This document shows positions 18,491 through 28,350 of a stretch of 64,000 nucleotides of DNA, in pieces (the stretch's first letter is position 1; each line of letters opens with the position of its first letter). The notes under the pieces are model-generated. The model was not told the DNA's origin, ran no database searches, and saw nothing but the letters and a program-made list of their open reading frames with translations. The translations under genes and the position numbers were made by a program. Source of the DNA: Methylocystis hirsuta (GTDB taxonomy: Bacteria > Pseudomonadota > Alphaproteobacteria > Rhizobiales > Beijerinckiaceae); contig NZ_QWDD01000001.1 in the NCBI RefSeq assembly GCF_003722355.1, forward strand, positions 1,612,001 through 1,676,000, written 5' to 3'.

Positions 18491-19249
18491 ATGAATGCAC
18501 GCCAGACGATGGTGTTCGGCGACAACGCGGGCGACTATCGCGCCTTTCGCCCGCATTATCCCGACGCGCTCTTCGCGTGGCTTGCGAGCGTCGCGAAGCA
18601 GGATCGTCTCGCCTGGGATTGCGGCGCGGGGAGCGGGCAGGCGGCGCTCGGACTTTCGCGCCATTTCGCACGCGTGCTCGCGACGGATCCGGATCCCCGG
18701 CAGCTGGCGCTCGCGCCAAAGGAGCCCAATATCGACTATCGTCTGGCGCGCGCGGAAGACGATCTCGGCCTGCGCGCGGAGGTCGATCTCATCGCCTGCG
18801 CCTGTTCGATCCACTGGTTCGACCTGCCGAAATTTTACGTAAACGCGCGGCGCGCCTTGCGCCCCGAGGGAATCATCGCGGCATGGACCTATGATTGGCC
18901 ATGCACGGGCGTCGCGCCGATCGACGCCATCCTGCGCAGGCTCAAAGAGGATATTCTCGGCCCCTTTTGGGCGGAGAATTCGGCGCTCTATTTCGAGCGC
19001 TACGAGACCCTGCCGTTTCCGTTCAAGGAGATCGATTGCCCGCCGCTTCATACGCCGGTTGCGCGTTCGAAAAGCGAGTTCGTGAGCTTTCTGAAGACCT
19101 GGTCCGCAGTCGAGAAATACAGACTGCATTATGGCGGCGATCCGCTGGCGCTTGTCGATCGGGAGTTGGAGGAAGCCTGGAGCGCGCATCCTCCGGATCT
19201 GCCGCTGTGCGTCCCGCTCTACATGCGTTGCGGCGTCAACGCGGCGTGA
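18491..19249 (+). CDS. Class I SAM-dependent methyltransferase
   Basis: A 252-residue methyltransferase. Motif I is WDCGAGSGQ at residues 42-50. VLATDPDPRQL (motif post-I) and ACSIHWFDLPKFYVNARRAL (motif II/III region) follow. The start VFGDNAGDYRAFRPHYP is typical of the trans-aconitate or ubiquinone-methyltransferase-like group with a C-terminal variable domain. The substrate is unknown. It lies 10 bases after the YheT-type gene and is likely in the same transcript. Confidence 0.85.
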   Translation: MNARQTMVFGDNAGDYRAFRPHYPDALFAWLASVAKQDRLAWDCGAGSGQAALGLSRHFARVLATDPDPRQLALAPKEPNIDYRLARAEDDLGLRAEVDLIACACSIHWFDLPKFYVNARRALRPEGIIAAWTYDWPCTGVAPIDAILRRLKEDILGPFWAENSALYFERYETLPFPFKEIDCPPLHTPVARSKSEFVSFLKTWSAVEKYRLHYGGDPLALVDRELEEAWSAHPPDLPLCVPLYMRCGVNAA

Positions 19250-19404
19250 ACTTAAGAATTGGCGGGAAACGACGCGCGCCTATTCTATGTGTGGTCCGCA
19301 GATTTCCCTAATTTTGCCTGTTTCTTGGCGACGATAATGAAGAGTCGTCGCGTTGAGCCAATGCCGTATTTTCGCGAGGGAATCATCCAGCAAAGGACAG
19401 CAAC

Positions 19405-19596
19405 ATGCTTGAGGCTGGCAAAATCTATAAAGTCACGACGCTTGTGAATTGCGAAGGCGCCTGGGACGAAGAGATCGATCTGTGGACCGTCACAGCGGTC
19501 GAGGGCACTTGCGCCAAGCTCAGCAATGAGAATCGCGAAAACAGGGTCGTCGACACGGCGTCCTGGAATTTCGTCAAAGCCGAAGCGGTCGAATAG
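19405..19596 (+). CDS. Small hypothetical protein (63 residues)
   Basis: A short acidic soluble protein, MLEAGKIYKVTTLVNCEGAW onward, that I cannot place in a family. The pattern looks like a small beta-rich domain. AAAGGA 8 bases before the ATG supports translation. A hairpin follows the stop. It stands alone; no context suggests a function. Confidence 0.55.
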   Translation: MLEAGKIYKVTTLVNCEGAWDEEIDLWTVTAVEGTCAKLSNENRENRVVDTASWNFVKAEAVE

Positions 19597-20105
19597 GCTT
19601 CTGAGCGGCTGTCGGGGGACGGTGTCGTCCCCGCGACGAGGCATCGCGAGCGCCGGAGCGCCGCTATTTGCACGTCATCAGCCGGACGTCCTTCGTTAAG
19701 CCGGATTCGCTGCACAGGCCGAATGCCTGTCGGCGTCGTCATTCGGACAGCCGCCGCCGGAAAATTTGTCGTAAGCGGCGAAATTTTGACGCCGCCTGGG
19801 CGCTGTGAATCCAAGACTTCATAAATTTCATCCCAAGATCACTGCGAAAAGAAGAGCGAACTTAACTTCATTTGAGGTTTTTTAAACGTAAGAGTCATGA
19901 CAATCCGACTATTCAACTACATTCTTTGTAGCGTCTGCATCCGGAGGCTCGTGCTCGAAAACGAAGGCTGGGAACGAGACCTTTCCGTCACCGAGCCGGC
20001 GGAGCCGTCTTACGATTGACCGGATGCGGCGCTGTGGCTCGGCGGCGACAGTCGCGCTATGAAGGAGCGAGTCGGCGTCGACGCCGCGCGCATCGGGAGG
20101 CGGGA
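19597..20105. other. Intergenic region before the universal stress protein gene
   Basis: About 500 bases without a supportable gene. A 7-bp perfect stem, GGGGACG-GTGT-CGTCCCC (19615-19632), sits just after the small hypothetical gene and may end its transcript, although no T run follows. The stretch 19800-19940 is markedly AT-richer and probably holds the promoter for the downstream gene. Confidence 0.45.
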
Positions 20106-20534
20106 ATGTATAAGAAAATTCTGGTGGCGGTGGAGATCGGCGAGGACGAGGTCACGCAGCTCGCGCTCGACGCGGCGGTGGCGCTCGCAAAAGTGGAGCA
20201 TGAGGCTGAGCTTCGGCTCGTCAATGTCCAGCCGCTCGTTCCGGTGGCCTTCATCGACTACATTCCGCCCAATTTCGACGAGGAGATGCGCGAGGCGACC
20301 GAAAAGGACCTCGCAGTTTTGCGCGCAAAAGTCGCCTATCCGGCGGAGCGCGTGTCTTCGATCGTGCGCTTCGGCGCCGTCTACCCGGAAGTGCTCGCCG
20401 AGGCCGAGGAATGGGGCGCAGACCTTGTCGTGGTCGGTTCGCATCGCCCGACGATGGCGACCTATCTCTTGGGCTCCAACGCCAAGACCATCGTGCGTCA
20501 CGCCAAATGTTCGGTGCTCGTCGTGCGCAAATAG
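20106..20534 (+). CDS. Universal stress protein (UspA family)
   Basis: A single-domain Usp of 142 residues (MYKKILVAVEIGEDEVTQLA). The ATP-binding-type C-terminal signature is seen as VVGSHRPTMATYLLGSNAK followed by CSVLVVRK. GGAGGCGGGA precedes the ATG and fixes the start. The role is presumably stress or energy sensing; nothing in the context narrows it. Confidence 0.9.
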   Translation: MYKKILVAVEIGEDEVTQLALDAAVALAKVEHEAELRLVNVQPLVPVAFIDYIPPNFDEEMREATEKDLAVLRAKVAYPAERVSSIVRFGAVYPEVLAEAEEWGADLVVVGSHRPTMATYLLGSNAKTIVRHAKCSVLVVRK

Positions 20535-20575
20535 GGCGCGGTGACAGGCGCCGGGGGCGCGGCTAGACTTCGAAA

Positions 20576-20917
20576 ATGCTCCGATTCGCGGCTGCAGCGA
20601 TTACGATTTGGCTCTTGCTCGCCGCCGGCGCCGCCGCGGCGAAAGCGCCTGTTGACGCCCAACTGCTGAAGCGCGGGCGGGCGATCGCGCAAGCAAATTG
20701 CGGCCGCTGCCATGCGGTCGGCGCGCGCGGCGTCAGCGCCAATCCCAAGTCGCCGCCGTTTCGCGATCTCGCGCGAAAATATCCGCTGCGCAATCTCGAA
20801 GAGGCGCTCGCCGAGGGCATTGTCGTCGGCCATGAGGGCGTCGAGATGCCGCAGTTCCGGCTCAGCGCCATGCAAATCGAAGCGCTGCTCGCCTATCTCG
20901 GCTCCATCCAGAGGTAG
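20576..20917 (+). CDS. Periplasmic c-type cytochrome
   Basis: A 113-residue monoheme cytochrome c. A signal peptide of about 22 residues (MLRFAAAAITIWLLLAAGAA) ends near AKA. The heme motif CGRCH is at 42-46, and VEMPQF at about 91 offers the distal Met ligand. It is a soluble class I-like electron carrier in the periplasm. It lies 41 bases after the Usp gene and 34 before the MOSC gene, so the three may be one transcript. The redox partner is unknown. Confidence 0.88.
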   Translation: MLRFAAAAITIWLLLAAGAAAAKAPVDAQLLKRGRAIAQANCGRCHAVGARGVSANPKSPPFRDLARKYPLRNLEEALAEGIVVGHEGVEMPQFRLSAMQIEALLAYLGSIQR

Positions 20918-20951
20918 ACCTGCGCAACCGCTGGCGCGGGAATGAATCGAG

Positions 20952-21632
20952 ATGGTTGAACTCCCTGTCGACACCCTCTACGCGGGGCGCCCGCGCGAGA
21001 TCGCCCCAGGCCGCAGGAGCGCGATCGGCAAGGCGCCGCTGGCGCCGCCCTGGCGCATCGAGGCGGAAGGGCTCGTCGGCGATTGGCAGGCGGATCGGCG
21101 TTATCATGGCGGGGTCGAGAAAGCGCTGCACCACTATCCGCGCGAGCATTGCGACGCTTGGCGCGCGGATTTGCCGGAGCTTGCGAGCGAATTCGTTCCG
21201 CCCGCCTTCGGCGAGAACATTTCGACGCTCGGGCTCGCCGAAGCTGAGGTTTGCGTCGGCGACGTCTTCGCGCTCGGCGGCGCGCGCCTGCAGGTGAGCC
21301 AGGGACGACAGCCCTGCCTGACCCTCAATTTCCGCTTCGGCCGGCGCGACATGGCGCGGCGCATGCAGGAGGCGATGCGCTGCGGCTGGTACTACCGCGT
21401 TCTCGAAACGGGCGCGGCGCAGCCCGGCGACTGCCTGCGGCTTATGGAGCGGCCGCGCGCCGATTGGCCGCTCGCCCGGCTTTTCGCCTTGCTCTACGTG
21501 CGCCCGCACGCCTTCGACGAACTCACTGAGATGGCCGCGCTGCCGGAGCTCGCGGAAAGCTGGCGGGCGCTCGCGCGCAGGCGGATCGAAAGCCGCAAGG
21601 TGGAAGACTGGGGCCGGCGGCTTGGAGAATAG
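20952..21632 (+). CDS. MOSC-domain protein (YiiM-like)
   Basis: A 226-residue MOSC-domain protein, related to YiiM and the C-terminal domain of molybdenum-cofactor sulfurase; such proteins act in Mo-cofactor-dependent reduction or detoxification. GDWQADRRYHGGVEKALHHY is the classic MOSC N-terminal motif. FGENISTLGL follows, and VSQGRQPCLTLNFRFG has the conserved Cys. A C-terminal three-helix extension matches YiiM. It is probably co-transcribed with the cytochrome. Confidence 0.88.
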   Translation: MVELPVDTLYAGRPREIAPGRRSAIGKAPLAPPWRIEAEGLVGDWQADRRYHGGVEKALHHYPREHCDAWRADLPELASEFVPPAFGENISTLGLAEAEVCVGDVFALGGARLQVSQGRQPCLTLNFRFGRRDMARRMQEAMRCGWYYRVLETGAAQPGDCLRLMERPRADWPLARLFALLYVRPHAFDELTEMAALPELAESWRALARRRIESRKVEDWGRRLGE

Positions 21633-21746
21633 CTGGCGAATAAGCGTAAAGGAGCTTTGGTGACAAAGTCATTTGCGCTCGGGGGCGCCATACGCGACGC
21701 TGCGGCCTTCGACCATGCTTGGCGCTGCACATACCTTGTAGGCAAG

Positions 21747-21784
21747 CGATGAAAGACTTGGACAAGCGATGAAAGACTTGGACA
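21747..21784 (+). repeat. 20-bp direct duplication that makes a mini-ORF ahead of the psiE-like gene
   Basis: The word GCGATGAAAGACTTGGACA occurs at 21747 and again 20 bases later at 21767. The first ATG (21749) opens a 7-codon frame, MKDLDKR, whose TGA overlaps the ATG of the real gene at 21769. The duplication is not a multiple of three, so the first copy is out of frame. Confidence 0.8.
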
Positions 21785-22224
21785 GGAAGCAACACCCAGC
21801 GGTGCGTCGATTGCTGGATCTGATGGATCCGATCGGCTACCTGCTCACCGAAGTCTTTCACCTTCTGGGACTGTTCGCGATTGGCGGCGCAACGGTCTGG
21901 GCGGCGGCGAAAGCATTTCTCGAAATGACGACGAAGGGTCACGCTTCGATCGAAGATCTGTTGCTGCTTTTTATCTATCTCGAAATCGGCTCGATGGTCG
22001 GCATCTATTTCCGCACCAACCACATGCCGGTGCGCTTCCTGCTCTATGTCGGCATCACCGCGCTCACCCGCCATATGATCGGCTATGTGCAGACGGAAAC
22101 GCTCCCGGACGTCGGCATATTGATCCTCGCCGGCGCGACGCTCATTCTCTCGCTCGCGGTGCTCACGATCCGCTACGCCTCGGCGAGATTTTCCTCCAAC
22201 GCGTCGGACGGCGTGGACGGCTGA
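21769..22224 (+). CDS. PsiE-family (phosphate-starvation-inducible E) membrane protein
   Basis: A 151-residue protein with about four membrane spans. LFIYLEIGSMVGIYFRTNHM and PVRFLLYVGITALTRHMI are the conserved PsiE-family segments. The function of the family is not established; E. coli PsiE is induced by phosphate starvation. A 20-bp duplication has placed a 7-codon open frame directly before it, ending at its start codon, so its translation may depend on the short frame. Confidence 0.82.
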   Translation: MKDLDRKQHPAVRRLLDLMDPIGYLLTEVFHLLGLFAIGGATVWAAAKAFLEMTTKGHASIEDLLLLFIYLEIGSMVGIYFRTNHMPVRFLLYVGITALTRHMIGYVQTETLPDVGILILAGATLILSLAVLTIRYASARFSSNASDGVDG

Positions 22225-22280
22225 GCGCGCCGGTGAGGCGCGCTCCCGCCGTCAGCGGCGAAAGCGCGGGAGACGGCGCG

Positions 22281-22514
22281 TCAGTTCTTCATCTTGGAGA
22301 GCGCATCGGCGCAATCGGGCGAGACTTCGGCCTTATGCGCCTGAAAACAGGCGAGGACCCGCCCGCCGCCGGGCATGACGCCGCTGCACAGGCGCGAATA
22401 GTCCGATTTGCATCTTTCCTTCACGTCGTCGGGAATCTGGTTTCCCGCCATGGCCTGCGCGGGCGCCACGCTGGCGAAGAGGGCGAGCAGCAACAGGCTT
22501 AGGGAATGGCGCAT
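22281..22514 (-). CDS. Small exported cysteine-rich repeat protein
   Basis: A 77-residue secreted protein. A signal peptide of about 22 residues (MRHSLSLLLLALFASVAPAQ) precedes a mature part with four cysteines: ERCKSDYSRLCSGVMPGGGR, then LACF and PDCADAL. The spacing matches the cysteine-rich repeat family (PF00839-like), found in many alphaproteobacteria without known function. It stands alone on the minus strand. Confidence 0.75.
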   Translation of the reverse strand: MRHSLSLLLLALFASVAPAQAMAGNQIPDDVKERCKSDYSRLCSGVMPGGGRVLACFQAHKAEVSPDCADALSKMKN

Positions 22515-22676
22515 GTAGTTTTTCCTGGGTTGGGGTTGGGGACGAAGGCGATCGGCCGGGAGTCTGATTGTGGCCCGCCTGCCGCGGTCAGGGCAAGAGC
22601 GCGGCGAGCCGAGCGAGGGCGGTGCGCCGAGCGGGCGCCGACCCGCGTTGGTCGTGGATCATTGTCGATCGGCTTC

Positions 22677-23012
22677 TCAGAGATATACGGAATCACGCAG
22701 CTGACTGACGAGCCGCAATACTTCGTCGATGCGGCCTTCCCGGATCAGCGCCGCCGGCGACGCGCCGCTCAGCAACTTCTGAGGCGAGAAGATCCATTGC
22801 CGCGCTTCGTCGGGTTCGTACAGCTCGGAAAGCTGGTCGACGATATATTCAAGTTCGAGAAGCGTCTTTTCAGTATTCGGATGAGGATAGGCGCGTCCCT
22901 GGTTCCAACGCGAGACGGTTTCCGGGCGCGTGCCGAGCAGGTTGGCGACCTCGATATTCCGCATTGCGCCTTTCGACCGTAGCGACTCGAGCTTCCGTGC
23001 GACCGCGTTCAT
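22677..23012 (-). CDS. Xre/MbcA/ParS-type antitoxin-like DNA-binding protein, no toxin nearby
   Basis: A 111-residue protein with an N-terminal helix-turn-helix (about residues 15-45: RNIEVANLLGTRPETVSRWN). The C-terminal domain resembles DUF2384 (AALIREGRIDEVLRLVSQL), the toxin-binding part of Xre/MbcA/ParS antitoxins. These normally sit next to a RES-domain toxin, but none is adjacent on either side. It may be an orphan antitoxin or a regulator derived from one. It diverges from scpA, leaving a 218-base shared region. Confidence 0.72.
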   Translation of the reverse strand: MNAVARKLESLRSKGAMRNIEVANLLGTRPETVSRWNQGRAYPHPNTEKTLLELEYIVDQLSELYEPDEARQWIFSPQKLLSGASPAALIREGRIDEVLRLVSQLRDSVYL

Positions 23013-23160
23013 CGCTTCCTTGCCGATTCACTCGTCCGGGGCATTTTCGGATGTAGAAGTTGGATCACGTTCGAGGACATGATCGCCCCGCCAAGACATT
23101 AGCGTTGACATTTCTATTGCGCAAGTTGTTTATGTTTTAATTGAGTTGAGCGCGAATTTA

Positions 23161-23177
23161 AGCAATTCTGAGCAATT
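23161..23177. promoter_or_regulatory. Short direct repeats in the scpA upstream region
   Basis: AGCAATT occurs at 23161-23167 and 23171-23177, one helical turn apart, about 55 bases before the scpA ATG. A separate 8-bp palindrome TTGCGCAA lies at 23115-23122. Either may be an operator; the evidence is only spacing and symmetry. Confidence 0.3.
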
Positions 23178-23230
23178 TTGCGCGCTCGCCGCCTCTGGTT
23201 TATGACCAGTTCGTAACCTTTGAGGAAAAA

Positions 23231-25393
<2,163 letters not shown>

Positions 25394-25406
25394 CTGACGG
25401 GTTTAC

Positions 25407-25540
25407 TGCCCCCTCCCTGTCCCTCCCCCGCTATCGCGGGAGAGGGGACGCTCACGACGATTTCGTATCCCCTCTTTGAAGGACGAATCTGCCCCCTCTC
25501 CCGCGAGCGAAGCGAGCGGGGGAGGGTTGGGGAGGGGGCA
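25407..25540. repeat. Interspersed inverted-repeat element (Rhizobiales type)
   Basis: Two 26-base arms, 25407-25432 and 25515-25540, are inverted copies with three mismatches; the ends read TGCCCCCTCCC and GGGAGGGGGCA. Internal shorter stems (for example CCCTCCCCCGC with GCGGGAGAGGG at 25421-25445) are nested. It lies between scpA and the DUF6494 gene, has no coding capacity and resembles palindromic repeats scattered through Rhizobiales genomes. Confidence 0.7.
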
Positions 25541-25595
25541 ATAGCAGCGCTACAAAAAAGCGTTATCTAAATTGCGCGAAGTCGGGAGAAGCACG

Positions 25596-25787
25596 ATGGA
25601 TGAAGACGCTTTCAACATGGCGGTGCGGAAGTTTCTCAAGGAGGTGGGCGTCACCTCGCAGCGCGAGATCGAGCGCATCGTGCGCGATCACAAGGTTGCG
25701 GGCGACCGCTTGAAGCTGCGCATGGCGTTGACGGCGGAAGGCACGCCGCTCAACCACATCGTCGAAACCGAGATCGACGTTCACTAA
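25596..25787 (+). CDS. DUF6494-like small protein
   Basis: A 63-residue soluble protein, MDEDAFNMAVRKFLKEVGVT then SQREIERIVRDH, an alpha-helical start followed by a beta-rich end (LTAEGTPLNHIVETEIDVH). It matches my recollection of the DUF6494 family, conserved in proteobacteria without known function. The ATG at 25596 is preceded by GGGAGAAGC. The gene is convergent with the next and shares a terminator region. Confidence 0.7.
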   Translation: MDEDAFNMAVRKFLKEVGVTSQREIERIVRDHKVAGDRLKLRMALTAEGTPLNHIVETEIDVH

Positions 25788-25813
25788 CGCGCTAGGCGTG
25801 CTTTCGACAAAAA

Positions 25814-25844
25814 CGGCGCAGCCACGGATGTCGTGGTTGCGCCG
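25814..25844 (-). terminator. Rho-independent terminator of the Gly-rich protein gene
   Basis: A 13-bp stem, CGGCGCAGCCACG with CGTGGTTGCGCCG (one G-U pair), loop GATGT. Read on the minus strand, it is followed by a TTTTT run. It ends the minus-strand gene at 25879 and may also serve the convergent plus-strand gene. Confidence 0.75.
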
Positions 25845-25878
25845 ATGTCGTTAGCCTTCAGGCCCGATCGGCAAGCCC

Positions 25879-26166
25879 TCACCAGCAGGTGCAGCCGCCG
25901 CCGTAGCCGTAGCAGCCCGGGGTGGCCGCGCCGTAGTAGCCAGGGTAGCCATAGCCGTAAGGGGCGCTTGCCGCGGCGCCGAGCGCCAGGCCAGTGGCCA
26001 GGCCAGCGACGCCCAACCCCAGTCCAGCGCCGCCATAGCCCCAGCGACCCCAGCCCGGGCGCCGCCCCCAACGATGCCAGGCAGAGGCGGGAGTGGACAC
26101 AGACAGCGAGCCCGCGATCATGGCTGCGGCAAGAGCCGTCGTAAACAGCTTGCGTGAGTTTTTCAC
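25879..26166 (-). CDS. Small exported Gly/Tyr-rich protein
   Basis: A 95-residue secreted protein, probably from a GTG at 26166. The signal peptide spans about 29 residues and ends in PASA. The mature region is rich in Gly, Tyr, Ala and Trp, with WHRWGRRPGWGRWGYGG, a hydrophobic Gly/Ala stretch and a tail with three cysteines (PGCYGYGGGCTCW). Similar small Gly/Tyr-rich exported proteins are common in Rhizobiales and have no known function. A good terminator follows the stop. Confidence 0.6.
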   Translation of the reverse strand: MKNSRKLFTTALAAAMIAGSLSVSTPASAWHRWGRRPGWGRWGYGGAGLGLGVAGLATGLALGAAASAPYGYGYPGYYGAATPGCYGYGGGCTCW

Positions 26167-26529
26167 TCCAGGTCCTCACGTGAGGAGCCCCCCGAGCACG
26201 CCTAACGCGACGCCAGTTCTCTTGTTCCGGGCGCGAGGATGGGTCGGGAGGGCTTTATCCTGCGGAGGCCGAGGCTTTCAGATTGCTCTTTCAGCGCGCG
26301 AGCGAGGAAGAATCACATGAATTCTGTCGTCGCTCAGTCAAAAACTCGCTGCTTGCGGGAAGCCCCGGCGGGGCGCCGGCGACAAGATGAATGAACGCGC
26401 AGACTCGAGCGACCCGTGAAGGCGTCCGCTTGCGTGAGCGGGCGTCAGACCAAAACGCGCTGATGTTGAATCGATCTCAAAACGCGCCGAAACGGCGATT
26501 TGCGAAATTTCACAATGCTAGGAAAGCCA
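26167..26529. other. Intergenic region before the tRNA-Asp fragment
   Basis: About 360 bases in which I see no gene. The stretch includes the upstream region of the Gly-rich gene and an imperfect GC-rich hairpin at about 26358-26378. It ends at the duplicated tRNA fragment. Confidence 0.4.
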
Positions 26530-26574
26530 TGGCGCGAGAGACGGGACTTGAACCCGCGACCTCCGGCGTGACAG
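26530..26574 (-). other. Duplicated 3' half of tRNA-Asp (att-like site, left end of island)
   Basis: These 45 bases match the 3' part of the intact tRNA-Asp at 30513-30557 at 44 of 45 positions, in the same orientation. The match runs from the anticodon loop to the CCA end and then stops abruptly. There is no 5' half, so this is not a functional tRNA. Such partial tRNA copies mark the far end of elements integrated at a tRNA 3' end. Confidence 0.85.
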
Positions 26575-26759
26575 TCTGGAGGACTATCCATCCATAAGCG
26601 GGCAAAGGGCGGCCTTTTCGCGCGGGAAAGTTTCCCGCCATGCGGCCGCTTCACACAGCATCTCTCTTGGAGAAGAGCTCCAGCGTCTGCCGTTCCGATT
26701 GGCAAGCCGATTGATGGCGAGCGTTCAAGGCGCGAATTGGCTGCTAAATCGTAATCAGA

Positions 26760-27206
26760 TTAGCTTACGCCTCCCTCATTCTCTAGGGCGTCAACGACTT
26801 GCCACGTCTTCAGACCAACGATGCCGTCGATGTGTAGGCGGTAATCTTGCTGCAACTTCTTGACTGCTGCTTCAGTCATGGCGCCAAAGCGCCCGTCGAC
26901 TCCGCCGGCGTTGAAGCCGACGGCGCTCATCCGGCTCTGCAAGCGACGGACAGGTAGGCCAGTCGAGCCGACCTTCAGCACCGGATGGCTTTGATCAGCT
27001 TCATCAATGTTGATCCACGTAATTCGGCCAACCACGCCATCAACTGCGATCTCCCGCGCCTGCTGAAACTTCTTAACTGCGCTCTCAGTTTTCGCCCCGA
27101 AGACTCTATCAACGGGGCCAACATCGTATCCGAGAGCCTTAAGGGCCTCTTGCAGGTCCCGCGCGGCGGGATCACTAGATCCTTTCTTCAATATCGGTTC
27201 TGCCAT
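26760..27206 (-). CDS. Peptidoglycan-binding-repeat protein 1 (two PG_binding_1-like domains)
   Basis: A 148-residue protein made of two PG_binding_1-type three-helix repeats and no catalytic domain. Repeat 1 has AARDLQEALKALGYDVG, then FGAKTESAVKKFQQA and DGVVGRITW. Repeat 2 has VRRLQSRMSAVGFN, FGAMTEAAVKKLQQDY and DGIVGLKTW. There is no signal peptide or membrane span, so export by the Sec route is not predicted. The ATG at 27206 follows GGA; a TTG at 27224 is less likely. It is the last of four similar genes on the minus strand. Its GC content is lower than that of the core genes. Confidence 0.82.
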   Translation of the reverse strand: MAEPILKKGSSDPAARDLQEALKALGYDVGPVDRVFGAKTESAVKKFQQAREIAVDGVVGRITWINIDEADQSHPVLKVGSTGLPVRRLQSRMSAVGFNAGGVDGRFGAMTEAAVKKLQQDYRLHIDGIVGLKTWQVVDALENEGGVS

Positions 27207-27281
27207 GGCATGCCGTCCTATCAAATAATATGAGCCCGGTTGGCCTTCGGTGTTTTTCCGATGACTACCTCGAAGCCGACG

Positions 27282-27743
27282 CTAAAAAGAAAGCATGCTG
27301 CTCACCAGAGCCTGCCAAGTGACCGGACCAACGATTCCGTCTACTTTTACGGAAGGGATGTCGAGCGAAAGCGCTTGCTGAAACCCACGCACTGCCGCAT
27401 TCGTCACGGGTCCGAAAATTCCATCGACTTGCGGTCCGTTGCTCGGATCGCCAGACAAGTTGCGGAACTGAAACTCTTCCTGCACGCCCCTAACCGCGTC
27501 GCCCTGGCTTCCGTCTTTGACCTCCAGGACAAGAGCCGACCAAGTTCTCGGGCCGACGATCCCATCCGCCGTTAACCCCTGGCGAGCTTGAAATGCTTGC
27601 ACCGCGGCTTCGGTCTTCGGACCGAACACGCCGTCAACGACAACGCTATGTCCCCGCGCGCGCAATAGAAACTGCAGCGTCTTAATGGGATGTTCGCTGG
27701 AGCCGGTTTTGACCACTGGCCAAGGGCTGATGCTGCCGGACAT
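27282..27743 (-). CDS. Peptidoglycan-binding-repeat protein 2 (two domains)
   Basis: A 153-residue protein with two PG_binding_1-like repeats. The first includes HPIKTLQFLLRARGHSV, DGVFGPKTEAAVQAFQ and DGIVGPRTWSAL. The second includes VRGVQEEFQFRN, DGIFGPVTNAAVRGFQ and DGIVGPVTWQAL. There is no signal peptide, transmembrane segment or enzymatic domain. The DG(V/I)FGP.T and DGIVGP.TW words are nearly identical to those in its neighbours, so the set probably arose by gene duplication. It lies 75 bases from the next gene. Confidence 0.82.
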   Translation of the reverse strand: MSGSISPWPVVKTGSSEHPIKTLQFLLRARGHSVVVDGVFGPKTEAAVQAFQARQGLTADGIVGPRTWSALVLEVKDGSQGDAVRGVQEEFQFRNLSGDPSNGPQVDGIFGPVTNAAVRGFQQALSLDIPSVKVDGIVGPVTWQALVSSMLSF

Positions 27744-27851
27744 TCATGCCTCCCCGCAATATTAATGGAATAAAATTTTTATGGGCGCCTGGTTGAAGAT
27801 GACCGTGGCGGTCGACGTGGACTGCGTACCGAGTTTGCAGGCATGAGGGCG

Positions 27852-28337
27852 TTAAATGACAAGACCAGAGAGGCTCTCGAGCGTCGCGCCGGCGGCGCCG
27901 GCGGGCGCCATCCAGGTCCGCTCGTCCATGACGCCAGTGACCGGGAGCCCGGCGTTCGTCTGGTATTGACGGACGACGTTCTCGGTCGTTGGGCCGAAAA
28001 TGCCGTCGATCTCGCCAGCGTAACCAAAGCCCGTCTTGAGCACGCCCTGCAACATGGCCACCACCGGCCCTAAGGATCCGGCCTGGAGCGTCGGTGACGC
28101 CTCGCGATACGGGTGCACGTGGCTCCATGTGATCGGCCCGACGACGCCGTCCGCCACCAACCCGTTCGCTTGCTGGAAGTCTTTCACGGCCCCTTCCGTG
28201 CGCGGTCCGAAGACCCCGTCTACGTCCTCTGGTCCCAAAGACTTGTTGCGGGCGAAGACTCGCTGAAGTCGCCTCACGTCGTCTCCGGCGTCGCCTAGCT
28301 TGATTGTTGACGGCATGTCGAGTTTCCCTTCGTTCAT
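27852..28337 (-). CDS. Peptidoglycan-binding-repeat protein 3 (two domains)
   Basis: A 161-residue protein with two PG_binding_1-like repeats: DDVRRLQRVFARN, DGVFGPRTEGAVKDFQQANG, DGVVGPITW; then VAMLQGVLKTGFGYAGE, DGIFGPTTENVVRQYQ, VTGVMDERTW. The Ala/Gly-rich C-terminus is short. There is no export signal. The start is either ATG 28337 or ATG 28316 (MPSTIKLGDAG). The gene begins 13-35 bases after the stop of repeat protein 4, so the two are co-transcribed. Confidence 0.82.
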   Translation of the reverse strand: MNEGKLDMPSTIKLGDAGDDVRRLQRVFARNKSLGPEDVDGVFGPRTEGAVKDFQQANGLVADGVVGPITWSHVHPYREASPTLQAGSLGPVVAMLQGVLKTGFGYAGEIDGIFGPTTENVVRQYQTNAGLPVTGVMDERTWMAPAGAAGATLESLSGLVI

Positions 28338-28350
28338 CGGTCGCTCGCGT

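Noticed and set aside
20559..20974. A minus-strand gene opposite the cytochrome c gene
   Set aside because: The plus-strand frame encodes a signal peptide and a CGRCH heme motif; the opposite frame has neither ribosome site nor domain.
25394..25560. A CRISPR-like array because of repeated GC-rich words
   Set aside because: The repeats are inverted arms of one hairpin element, not regularly spaced direct repeats, and no cas genes are near. No CRISPR array is seen anywhere in the window.
25784..26179. An alternative frame over the Gly-rich exported gene
   Set aside because: The frame with a signal peptide, Gly/Tyr-rich mature part and terminator is the credible one; the other is a Leu/Arg-rich shadow.
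26530..26574. A second tRNA gene
   Set aside because: Only the 3' half is present; there is no 5' acceptor strand or D arm, so it cannot form a tRNA. It is better read as an att-like duplication.
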